Shown: piece by piece, positions 22,749-32,989 of the stretch
How positions within the stretch are numbered: the stretch's first letter is position 1
Layout: each line of letters starts with the position of its first letter
Origin: Eupeodes corollae
Taxonomy: Eukaryota > Arthropoda > Insecta > Diptera > Syrphidae
Assembly (NCBI RefSeq): GCF_945859685.1
Contig: NC_079147.1
Coordinates: 266,342,572-266,406,571, forward strand
Length of the DNA: 64,000 bases
Direction of reading: 5' to 3'
Translations under genes and position numbers: made by a program
Notes under the pieces: generated by a model
Databases searched by the model: none
What the model was told of the DNA's origin: nothing
The model's input: only the letters and a program-made list of their open reading frames with translations

Positions 22749-24137
22749 GTGCATCCTTCTATATTTTTGAGTGACGATTACCACTACGTGCAAATCACCG
22801 AAACACCAATTTGCAACCTCGCAAAAAATAGTGCAGTGGCCAAGATCCTACAGGTATACAAATTAATTGTTTGGGATGAATGCACAATGGCCCATAAGAG
22901 GTCACTGGAAGCGCTGGACAGAACATTGAAAGATCTTCGTGACAAACAATATATTTTTGGTGGGACCATGATTCTGTTGTCAGGTTATTTTAGTCAGACT
23001 CTTCCAGTTATTCCCCGATCAACTGTTGCTGAAGAACTAAATGCATGCCTAAAATCATCGAATTTGTGGCAGTGTGTAACGACACTCCAATTATTAACTA
23101 ACACGCGAGTATTTTTGCAACATGATGAAACTGCAAATGTGTTTGCGAAGTAGTTGTTAGATATTGGAAATAATAAAGTTTCAATGGACACCTCAACCGA
23201 AATCATCATATTACCCACTGATTTCTGTCACATCACCGATTCAACAGAGGAGCTTATTCAGCGTGTTTTCCCAGATATAGCACAAAAGTTCAATAACCAT
23301 AATTGGCTGGGTGAACGAGCAATATTGGCAGCGAAAAATAAAGATGTCGAGGATCTCAATTCAGAATTGTCTTCCAGGTCAGTTGGTTTCCTTCAAATCA
23401 GTCGACACCGTTATGAACCAGGATAATGTAGTCAACTATTATACGGAGTTTTTAAATTTACTGGAATTGCCTGGATTGCCACCTCACAGTTTGCAGTTAA
23501 AAGTAGGATCAGTTGTCATCATGCTGCGTAACATTAATCAACCTCTACTATGCAATGGAATAAGACTGGTTGTGAAAAAACTGATGAATAACGTCATTGA
23601 GGTAACAATCATAAAAGGAAAATACAAAGGAGTGTATGTCTTAATCCCGCGAATACCGATGATTCCAACGGATTTACCAATTAATTTTGAACTCTGCCAA
23701 TAACCAGTACGTCTGGCCTTTGCAATGACAATAAATAAATCGCAAGGGAAGTCTTTAGAAGTTTGTGGAATTCACTTGAAGTTTCAATGTTTCGATCATG
23801 GACAATTATACGTCGCGTGTTTTCGCGTCGGAAAACCGTCTTCTTTGTTTATTTACGCACCACAAAACAAAATAAAAATATAGTTTATGAGAAAGCTTTT
23901 AATTGATTTACAAACTGTATCATAACAGTGTGTGTCTGTTAATAAAAATGTATAATTAGCCAGTATGTCTTTTAAGTAAGCAACATGATGTGTCGAAAAT
24001 AATAATAAAACTTCATGCTTCATTAAAACAATGGTTTTTCATTCAATATGTTTTGGTTGTTTTGAAATTAATTTATACAAAAGTGTATGTCCTTTATTTA
24101 TCGATTGAGGCAGTACGAAGTCTGCCGGGTCAGCTAG
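22749..24137 (+). pseudogene. Helitron: Pif1-like helicase relic with intact 3' end
   Basis: The helicase domain of a RepHel protein in order. KLIVWDECTMAHKRSLEALD (DEAH-type Walker B region, about 22858-22918), GGTMILLSGYFSQTLPVIPR (about 22960-23018) and WLGERAILAAKNKDVEDLN (23304-23360) come first. After a frameshift come LPPHSLQLKVGSVVIMLRNI and LAFAMTINKSQGKSLEVCGI (about 23716-23775, motif V/VI area), then HGQLYVACFRVGKPSSLF. Walker A and the Rep nuclease are absent, so the element is 5'-truncated. At least one in-frame stop and one frameshift are present. The 3' terminus is textbook: hairpin GGCAG (24109-24113) / CTGCC (24122-24126), then CTAG (24134-24137) followed by T. Confidence 0.9.
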
Positions 24138-24138
24138 T
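24109..24138 (+). other. Helitron 3' terminus (hairpin plus CTAG|T)
   Basis: A 5-bp stem GGCAG/CTGCC with an 8-base loop, a short GGGTCAG spacer, then CTAG at 24134-24137 and T at 24138. This is the canonical Helitron 3' end, with insertion between A and T. The same arrangement occurs at 61531-61559 (minus) and about 57890-57911 (plus). Confidence 0.85.
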
Positions 24139-24611
24139 GTAAATTTATTTCTTTAAACAATTTTAGCCGACAAATTATTTGGTTTTAAATGTGTTTTTTA
24201 AAGAGCGCAAAGGTACTTTTACCAAAAGCAATTAAATAGAGTGGAGAACTACAAAGACTCATCTTTATAAATTTCATATTTCATTATTTTTTAATTGCAA
24301 CTGCAGAGTTATAAAAAAGTTCCAGTCCAAAATTTAAAATAAACAAAAATTTAAAATAAACAAAAATTTAAAAACGATTATTTTTCTTATCTTATTTTTG
24401 AATACATCAAAATGAAAATTTTCGTCATTTATGCATAACCAAATTATTTATTTTAAATTTAATATGAAATATGTTTCTTTTTGAATTTTCCATTTTAAAA
24501 TTAAAGAATAAAAAATAATACAAAATAAGATATATTTTGAAAACAATAGAAAAATAAACTAACAGTTATTTTTGCATAAACATTTGTATTATTATTCTAA
24601 AAAATGTTCCC
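24138..24611. other. AT-rich spacer left of copy B
   Basis: Holds a short tandem repeat (AAAATTTAAAATAAACA type, about 24330-24372) and otherwise only A/T-rich sequence. It should be compared with whatever precedes base 1 of this window: a match would mean the duplication continues leftward. Confidence 0.5.
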
Positions 24612-24719
24612 TTATTTTTTTAATTTGTTCATTCAAAGACAAATCATTTGGGAAAGTTTTATATCGTCAGACAGATAAAAAATGAACGATGTTAATATAA
24701 ATTATTTTCATAAACTATT

Positions 24720-25965
24720 TTTGACTTTAAATAAAAGTGTTCTACTTGACTTCTGGATGAGAAGTGAGGAATTCGTGTAAACCAAAGAGTTGACATCCAA
24801 ACGTTAAATTGTTTAATGCATTTTATTGTGGAAAGTGTTTGGTGTTGCCAAATGAATACTTCACATACGCGCCCCTTTCCTTAAAAAAATAGCACGAGAT
24901 ATGACATTATCTTTGGATTCCGGGTCTTTTAGATTTTTCTTAATCTTAACAATTTTTAATTCACCGAAAGATACCATGAGATTTCATACACCGCGCTCGG
25001 AGGCAAATTGTGTTCCATTATCGGAAACAATAACCTCCGGAATACTTGTATGGCTAACACGGTTTTCTTAGCTCTTCCCAATCAATACAAACAAATTTTG
25101 CAATCTTTCATCATTTATCCTAATTTATGGTCAAGATTTGGCGGCTTCACGTGGGATCGCAAGTGCGATTTTGTTTTAGCAACGCCCATGTGGGTATCAT
25201 TACATTGTTCCATGATCAATTTCCGTAAAGAATGTCGAATAACCATTTTCTCAACTAAAAGTTAATTTTTTCGTTTCAAAAAAGGAGCAAAAGCTTCAAT
25301 TACTTGAAGTTTTTTATTATTTCCCGACTTAAGTGCCTCTGCCATTGTATGGTTGATTTCATCAGGTACCGTTTTCTTTGTTATTAATTCAAAGTTCATT
25401 CAAATATTTTAATTAATCTTTATTCGGTTTAGGTACGTTATCGTAAAATAATAATATGCAATTTTTATGCTGAAAAGCTGACAAATGAAAAGCCCTCCAT
25501 TGCAGTTTACTAGCGGACATTTGTGGTATACCTTTCTATCTCCATGGCAACGTGAGGTAAATTCTATTGATCGTACAGATTCTCCTGGAAATACGTGCGC
25601 TAAAACTGCTTTGTTGCATCGCAGGTTAAGCTCTTAAGTTAGTTTCGGATTATAGTGAACTAAGACCGTGGTCCGTGACTGGAATTATTTCAACGAAAAA
25701 CCTTTGCCTCTCAACACTCCGTAAATCGGACACATTTCCTTAAGTTCAGCCAGATTAAATCGACCAAACCAATAAAGAAGCCACAAAAATATATAACGTA
25801 ACAGATGCTTTTTGGAACTAGAAAATTCGTTATAGTTTCATCCTGATTTAGTTTTACTAAACTCTTTTCTCGAAATCAAATACGCCACATCCTTAATTTT
25901 ATCTTTTCTGAAAACTTATTTTGTTTTATTTAACTTCAATCCCGTATTATGTGATCTTTCAAAAA
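24720..25965 (-). pseudogene. Ty3/gypsy pol relic, copy B
   Basis: Counterpart of 110-1310, a little better preserved. Minus-strand order: RT end (FIGLVD region near 25775; VLVHYNPKLT near 25640-25670), RNase H LTCDA (25615-25630) and AVLAHVFPGESVRSIEFTSR after a frameshift (25550-25610), integrase zinc-binding segment HMGVAKTKSHLRSH (about 25150-25195) with MMKDCKIC, then integrase core IPEVIVSDNGTQFASERG (about 24998-25045) with its catalytic Asp intact. Stops and frameshifts elsewhere. No LTR was found. Ty3/gypsy is known-family inference from motif order. Confidence 0.75.
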
Positions 25966-26164
25966 TCAAGTCATGTGGAATCATGTGTTTTTGTTATTAT
26001 TAACTCAATCAATATATAAAAACTTAAAATATCTTAGAATAGTATTGTAGTTGATAATAACAATGATGTGACAAATGCATGCATTAGAGAAATGTTTTAT
26101 CAAAACTGGTAACTTTTTTAACAACAGTAATGACCAATAATACACCATATTCTAGTTACGTTTT

Positions 26165-28085
26165 TTGAACACGGATCTAACATTTCACAGAAATCAAATC
26201 AATGACTATACATAATAGTTAGAAGTGATTTATTAAATTAAAATGAACAATTATAGTTTTATTATGTTTTTTTTTTTAAACAAATTCTATATACTTGAGT
26301 GTGCTCATTAAATTTGAAATAACACCTCTTTTCAATAAAACAATATAAAAACAACATTTCCAGCTGCAGTGGTGATTTTTCATCTTTATTATTTTGTTTC
26401 TTTTTAATTAAACTAAAAAAAATTCATTAAATTTATAATCACTTTATAAATCGTTATGGTTTCCTTTACACTAATACTTCATGGATTAAGCACAGTGTTT
26501 TGTTGTTGGGTAAAACAAAAACAGAAATGATTCAGTATGGCATGTCCATTAGGCATCATGCAATTAAAGTCAAAACAAAAAAATATACAAAAATATACAA
26601 TTTTCCCGCGCTCTCCGTAGGTAAGGTATAGATATAGAAATACCTAAGAAGATATTGCTTTGCTAATTTTCATCACCCAGATGCACTTTTAATGCTTCTG
26701 TTTTATTAATTATAAAACTTTTCATTAAGCATCCAGTAGAAGGCATCGCATCAGACATTCCCTTTAATTCATTCAGCACCATCATAAACGTTTAATTATA
26801 AAAGATTGTCATTAAATTGTAATTTTGCAAAAAGCAAGCTGATTTTTCACTGGCTTCATGCTTTTCGCTTCTTACTTCTCACTTCTCACTTTACCTTCCG
26901 ATTTTATATTATGATTATGATGTGGATGGATAGATGGGCTCACATTGGTGCAGAAGTCCCAGAGTTTTGAGGTCAACATAAATAAAATAACATGAAATCA
27001 ACTTACAATCCATTGTGAGAAATATCTTTGATCTCATCAAAAGGCGCATCTTCTTTTCTATACTCGCCCATCAATGACATCCATCTCGCACAAGATGAGT
27101 ATAGGTAAGATAAGGTACTTTTATGCGCCCGGTCGGGTCGGTCGTTTCATAATGACCTCATTAACCATTGCGAGCTTAGATACTGTAATATGTTTCCAAA
27201 CAGAGAACATCACCAGTAGAGGTCTTTTGTTTTTGATTTTACAATCATCAAACTACATCATAGCCTTTAGATGCGACTAAACAAATGATTAGAGTACTCG
27301 CTGAAGACACCGAGAACGACCAACGAAAAGCCCCTCCTCTAATCAAAGGAGCGATTTGTGTTAACTCTTCCTCCCGCTCTCGAGCTTGAAAGTGTTGTGT
27401 TGGGTCTTGTGTTGCGTTGTCCGTTGTGTTCTTTTGGCGAGGAACAACAGAAAAATCAATCAAAAGCTAGAAAACTCTGTTTAAGTCGTGCTTCGAATGA
27501 CCCTCTCTCGCGCTCACACCTGCCTGCACTATACACTGGTAGACTTATGGGACAAGAAGACATAACCTCCCCATCCTGTGTATAGCATCATCAGTATCAT
27601 CATCATCATCATCTAAGCCGCACATACCTACAATATACCTGATATAGTAAATGCTACGCATCCTCGTGGATATCTGTAGAGAGTTAACCCGTTAAGGTGA
27701 CACAATCCTCTGCAGCAAACAGATATCCAACAGATTGTGCGACACCTAACGAAGGGAGATGGTAACATGCTACAACACCACCACTAACAACAACACTATA
27801 GGATCCCCAAATGCGAGTGAATTTTATCGGTGCAAAATCTAACACGACATCTATCGTTTTTCATCCTAATCACTACAGTTTGCAGTTCTATGTTCGTCCG
27901 TGTCCATCCGTGTGGCGTGCTATATGCGATATTGCGGCTTACCGTTCGTCTGCAATCATTCGTCACTTGATTTACGTGCGATAATCATACAAAAAAAAGG
28001 AAAAACCGTAAAAACGAAAAATCTCAAAAACGCATATCTATTCGTCAGATTTTCCTCCCAGAGCTGTATCACCATCTAACACCAA
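26165..28085. other. Highly conserved block between copies, copy B
   Basis: Equivalent of 1560-3440, about 1 percent different. It includes the CAT/ATC microsatellite (27595-27615) and the GC-richer part at 27110-27960. No recognisable gene; overlapping short frames occur on both strands. Confidence 0.5.
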
Positions 28086-28094
28086 CATCTGGAG

Positions 28095-28480
28095 AGTTGC
28101 CAGGTGTCAGAATGTTTTTTTTTGACAGACGCAGTTTCTACTTCTTGCTCAACAGAGGCACTTCGTCTTAAGATTTTGAAAGACTGTAATGTTTTCATCA
28201 ATGCAATCTTTAATGTGTCCCGATTTTATGTCAAACTATTTGACAGCTGCAAGTTTCAAATTTCGTTGTTTAAACGGTTTTTAGCAAAACTCATAAGCTT
28301 GACAAAATAGTTATTTGGAATAGAATGCCATAATTGATGTTGCCGTAATGTTATGTACTTAAGATTTTGCAAGTCGATAAAAACAATTATATTTGACAGC
28401 TGTCGGTTAAGGATTCAGAACAAAACAGAATTGCCATAGCATTTTCAGAAAAACCTTCCTTTTAATAATTTAGGGAAGGG
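28095..28480. repeat. Unassigned decayed repeat, copy B
   Basis: Equivalent of 3480-3900, with GACAGCTG-type motifs near 28240 and 28398. Divergence from copy A jumps to over 10 percent at its left edge. No coding motif was recognised. Confidence 0.3.
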
Positions 28481-28489
28481 GTTAGTTGG

Positions 28490-29240
28490 TCTTAAGGTTC
28501 TAAATATCAGAATCGAGGTTGACCAAAGCATTATACATTCTCGATGTGCTGTGAAAAATGATTCTCTATACTTGACATTACGTTCGAAATTGAGCTCAAG
28601 GGTAACTGGTGAGCATTCTTGGAATTGCGAGTATAACAAGTTGACTAATTCGACAAAACATTGTTTGTGAAATTGTCGATAAAACAATGAAAAGCATGGT
28701 TATAGTTCTATCGCCTACCGTTTTTAAAGTTCTTTTTTGAATTTCATCCAAGAGATTCAAACTTGTTTTTGGGGCACCAGCCCAGATATGCAAGTTATAT
28801 TCAAGCTTTTTGCATGAAGGCTTTGTAAATTACAGCCCGATCAGAAGGGGTAACAAATTTCTTGCACCTTCGGAGAAATCTTAAGTACCTAGTATCACTT
28901 TTGGTAATGCCGAATATGTTATCATTCCATAAGAGCTGATCTGTGATACAGATACCAAGTACTGAAAATTTATTGGTAGGTTAAGCTTGAACGACATGCG
29001 AGTTTTCGAAGCATTAAATTCTACGCGGTAAGTAATTCGCCATTGGAAAATGGAATGCAAGTTCTGAATGAAATTCTAGGTAACTTGTTGACAGGTGTAA
29101 AAAATACTGTGGTTGAATTGATGAGTTAAAACAAATTACGAGAACTGTCAACTTCAAATCCAAATACAGGGATGGCAAGAGGCAGGCAAACAAGCAAAAC
29201 ATCTGCTGGAAACTTTACTAAAGCTTCTAATGGGCCAAAT
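28490..29240 (-). pseudogene. Jockey-type LINE C-terminal fragment, only in copy B
   Basis: Minus strand: EFNASKTRMSF (near 29000-29035) is followed by a post-RT segment. Then come LRFLRRCKKFVTPSDRAVIY (about 28835-28895) and NLHIWAGAPKTSLNLLDEIQKR (about 28735-28800), the usual Jockey/CR1 C-terminal motif, and QECSPVTLELN (near 28590-28620). Multiple frameshifts. Copy A lacks about 0.9 kb here (its 3915 region joins sequence equivalent to 29428), which probably represents a deletion in copy A that also removed the start of LINE-1. Confidence 0.75.
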
Positions 29241-30784
29241 TGTTGAGAAGCAGCCGTCTACCCGAATCAAAAAATACGTTTTTTTAAATTTTAAGTTATA
29301 ATATTGCTGGACTAAAAAATAAACGTTCCATTCTTAAAATTATTCAATTATTGAAATGAATTCCAAATTTTCATTCCATTAGAAACTCATTTATTAGATA
29401 TTGAAGAAAGTAGATTTAAATACTTTTTTATGGATTATGAACTAAAATGGTTACCTGCTGTTAAAAGAAACAGCTTCGGAAAAGCAAGTGTAGGGAAGCT
29501 TTTAGCGTACCGTATGAACCAAGGAGTAAAATTAAAATTCTAGGTGATAGGTCATTCTTTTTTCATTAAGCTTGAAATTGATAAGAAAAATTACTACATA
29601 TTGCCTATCTATCTTAACTGCAACAAATGGCAACATGACTTCGCACACTGAGTGATCATAAATATAACCTCAATTCAACAAACTTGGTTCTTATTGGAGA
29701 CTTCAACGGCCGAATAATTTTGTTTCCGGATTAAACTGATCAATATTGAATACGTCAATTCAAAGATGAAGTATGTGACAACAAGGGAAGAAAATACTTG
29801 AACTTACTGATGCTTTCGACTGTCAAGTTTTGAATGGAAGTTGTGATGGAGATTTACGTGGTGAATATACTTTTCTTAGGGGAACATCACGCTCTGTTAT
29901 AGATTACTGCTTTGCAACTGGAGACTGGCATAACCTGATTTTGGATTTTTGGATTGGTTAGCAGATTTTCTCGGACCATATGCCTTTAGAGGTTACAATC
30001 GAATAAGCAAATAATGGAAATTTTTCGAATATAAACCAGCTTAATCTATTACCGAAATTATTTTGGAATGACAGAATGTCAAATAATTACCAAACTATTT
30101 TAAACCTTGGACTCCTACATCTACGAGTATAAACAGTCGAATCTACACCGAGTATCGATCAACTTACACATATAATTAAAAAAGCCACCCACGTCTACCG
30201 CAATTAAGAGGAAATAATTGGAAGAGTAAGCAAAAGTGGTTCGACAAAGACTGCATGTTGGCAAGAATCAAGTGTTTTGTGTTCCTTAAATTATTAAGTA
30301 GTTGCAACAATAATATTTTCAAAAGTCTTTACGCTAAGGCTCTCAAAGAATTTAAAAATATCTGCAATGCCAAAAAATTAGAGAACGAGCAACAGAACAT
30401 ATCAATGATAAATAGTAGCAGATCCTCATCAGACTTTTGGAAAGCAGTCAAACTCTTAAATGGGAGAAAAAAACGAATTGCAACTGGCCTACAATCACAC
30501 GATTTATGTACGCACTTTAGAACTCTCTTAAATACTCCACAGATTTCCCCCAGAATTCAGTATGCGGAACCTCAATTATTTGACGATCATCCTGATCAAC
30601 AGTTTGTAATTCGGACATTCTTCAAGTGATCAAAAACGCAAAAACCAATAAAGCCCCAGGAGAAGACGAAATTCCTTTCGAGTTCTTCAAAAATTGTACC
30701 GTAGAATTTACTGAAGCCTCTACGAAAGAATTTAACTGATTGTTTGAGAGTGCAGATTTTCCACAGAGTTCAAAAAATCAATGA

Positions 30785-31952
30785 GTAAGTAAGTAACAAG
30801 TAACAAATTCATTTATTTATATTCTTATATATACAGATTTACATGTTAATGAATTGATAAGCTATGGCTTAGCCGTCAGCCTGGTTAGCAAATTTTATAA
30901 ATAAATTACATGCTTTGTTAATTCACATTTTTCAATCTTAAATTGGTATAAAAGTCAAACATATTCCGTCATTAGTAAGAATCTATACTTAAATATGGCT
31001 TTTAAAAAGTTGCTTAAGGTCTTCCAATCACATTCGTTCAAAATTTGGAATGTTTCTTGCATGGTTAATGTATTTTTACCAAAAAACACTAGCCTCTGTT
31101 GGTAAAATATTGGACATACACTTATGAAGTGATAACAATCCTCCTTTGATTTTAAATTGCATAACGTACAAAATTGATTGAAGCTGCCGTTATAGGGTCT
31201 AGCATTTAAACTTATAAGTTCACATCTTGCTTTAAAAATGAAAGAAATGTCCTTGTAGCTAAGTCCATCATGGAAGTAGTTTCGTTGGTTTAGGTTATAG
31301 TTGAGCTGAGAGTATAGTACTCTACTATCTGATTCGCGAGCTTTATTAATAAAGGATTCTCGAACTATGTCTTCATTCTTCTGTATAATCCTGTAAAGTT
31401 GGTCCTTTAAGTTGTTTAAATTGTTGAGATCTATATACAGTATCTCTCCACAAGTATTACCGATATCTTGCCATTTTTTCATCCACCAATCTTTATTCCT
31501 CAGTTCGTACAAAAGCATTTTTTTCGATAGTCTATTCTCCTGGTATGTACAAGTTTTAATAACATAATCAGCCTGTGCCTTAAGTGTGCTCGTGAGAAGT
31601 TTCGGTATTCCGGTTTCTAAATACATTGCATAAATCGGTGTATTTTGCGGTAAGTTGAAGAGTTTTCTCAAAAAATTCCTTTGAAATTTTTCTATCACTT
31701 CGTACTCATCTGCACCCCAGACCTGAGAAGCGTAGCAGAGAGTTGATTTCACAACGGCATCAAATATTTTATATTTGGCTGAAAGGATTATTCTGTCGTT
31801 TGAAAAAACATTTTTCCATGATAAATTCAACAAGCTTTGAGAGGTGCTGGCTTTTTCCATAAGGTGTTTGTCGAAATTTAGAGTTGAATTTAGCTTTACA
31901 CCTAAATATTTAATTTCTTTGGATATTTCTAAAAGATTTCCATTGAAGTACC
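30785..31952 (-). mobile_element. Nested 5'-truncated LINE with 12-bp target-site duplication
   Basis: Inserted into the RT region of LINE-1 in copy B only. The flanks AAAAATCAATGA at 30773-30784 and 31953-31964 are identical. Copy A shows the empty site at about 5278-5292. On the minus strand the 3' end carries a short TTAC-type repeat tail (30785-30800) rather than poly(A). The insert is open as one frame from its truncated 5' edge to the stop at 30955, then has about 170 bp of 3' UTR. The low damage implies a recent insertion. Confidence 0.93.
30955..31952 (-). CDS. C-terminal part of a LINE ORF2 (RT thumb and zinc knuckle), 5' truncated
   Basis: An uninterrupted minus-strand frame from the insertion boundary (about 31950) to a TGA at 30955, about 332 codons. 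The first ATG is at 31860, but the frame is open upstream of it with clear family sequence (YFNGNLLEISKEIKYLGVKL), so the ATG is not the true start. Next comes KYKIFDAVVKSTLCYASQVW, the usual post-RT segment. The zinc knuckle CTLCNLKSKEDCYHFISVC (about 31114-31170) has the spacing CX2CX9HX4C, identical to that of the LINE-1 it interrupts. RT catalytic motifs are missing, so it encodes no active enzyme. It is the best preserved reading frame in the window. Confidence 0.9.
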
Positions 31953-32989
31953 AAAAATCAATGATATACCCACTTCATAAAAAAGGAGATTTCTTTAACC
32001 CAGGAAATTATAGAAGGATATTGTTCCTGAATACTGCTTCTAAGTTATTTACAGCGCTTATATTCAAAAGGCTTACAGACTGTATTAAAAATAAAAACAT
32101 TCTGAATGAGTTTCAAGCAGGCTTCAGAGAAAATTATTCGACGGTAGATCAGATTTTCAACAAATATACCAACAAAAGTACAAAAAACTGTACGCTCTAT
32201 TTGTAGATATCAAAGCTGCTTTCGACTCCTTCCCAAGTGGAGCACTCTTTTACAAGCTATTTACGATGGGTATAAGCAGTAAAATAGTAAACGTCATAAG
32301 GGCTCTCTATGAGAATAATATAGCGGCGGTGTGGGATTTAAACTTTTTGTCCGAAGAATTTGCAACGGCGATGGGTGGAAATCAATAGGTTATTAATACC
32401 GGGCCTTATGAATACTGACTATATTGTTTTTTCTCTCCGAAACAGTAAATAGTATGCAGCTTAAAATTAACAGTTTTCCAATATGTTGAAAATTCAGCAC
32501 CGTTTTATACAACAAGTATGTAAATGAAGCTAAATCGTCAATACACAGGATGCATTATAAAAAAAGTCAATTATAATCTTAATAGTAACACTTACTTTCT
32601 GGATGGGAACAAAACGAAGATGATAAGAACTATTTTATGTTTAGAGGTGAATTAATCAATTTAAAATACGTGCCACATCGTCCTCACCTCAAAATACTGT
32701 GTGATCTCTGCAACAGTGAAGTGAGGGAGGATGTCTTTCATTTAATTGCGGTGTGTCCTATTTTAAATGAATTACGAATGATGTACTTTGGAGTGCTCTA
32801 AACTATAGAAAACGAGTCAGAGAAGGTGATTTTTGAAAATATATACATTATTTGGAAAAACCAAAATTAAGACCATACATTTATAAATAAATATTTTTTT
32901 TGAACTGGACTTATTTTAAACTATGTTAAACAATAAAAAAATGTCAATCTGTTAGACGGCTTATTGCCAAACCAAAAGACTTAATATTT

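Larger units (their letters stand above)
29285..32830 (+). pseudogene. LINE-1 relic, copy B, interrupted by a nested LINE
   Basis: Longer than the copy A version. It starts with an APE-endonuclease N-terminus YNIAGLKNKRSILKI (29297-29345) and retains the catalytic Glu motif ETHLLD (29382-29400). The rest of the endonuclease, with GDFNGR, follows at 29690-29715. The RT fingers (30255-30770) are split by an insertion (30785-31952) and resume at 31965 with IYPLHKKGDFFNPGNYRR. Motif A VDIKAAFDS is at 32200-32230. The YxDD motif is destroyed near 32410. The zinc knuckle CDLCNSEVREDVFHLIAVC is kept (32699-32755) but lost in copy A. Pseudogene. Confidence 0.87.
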
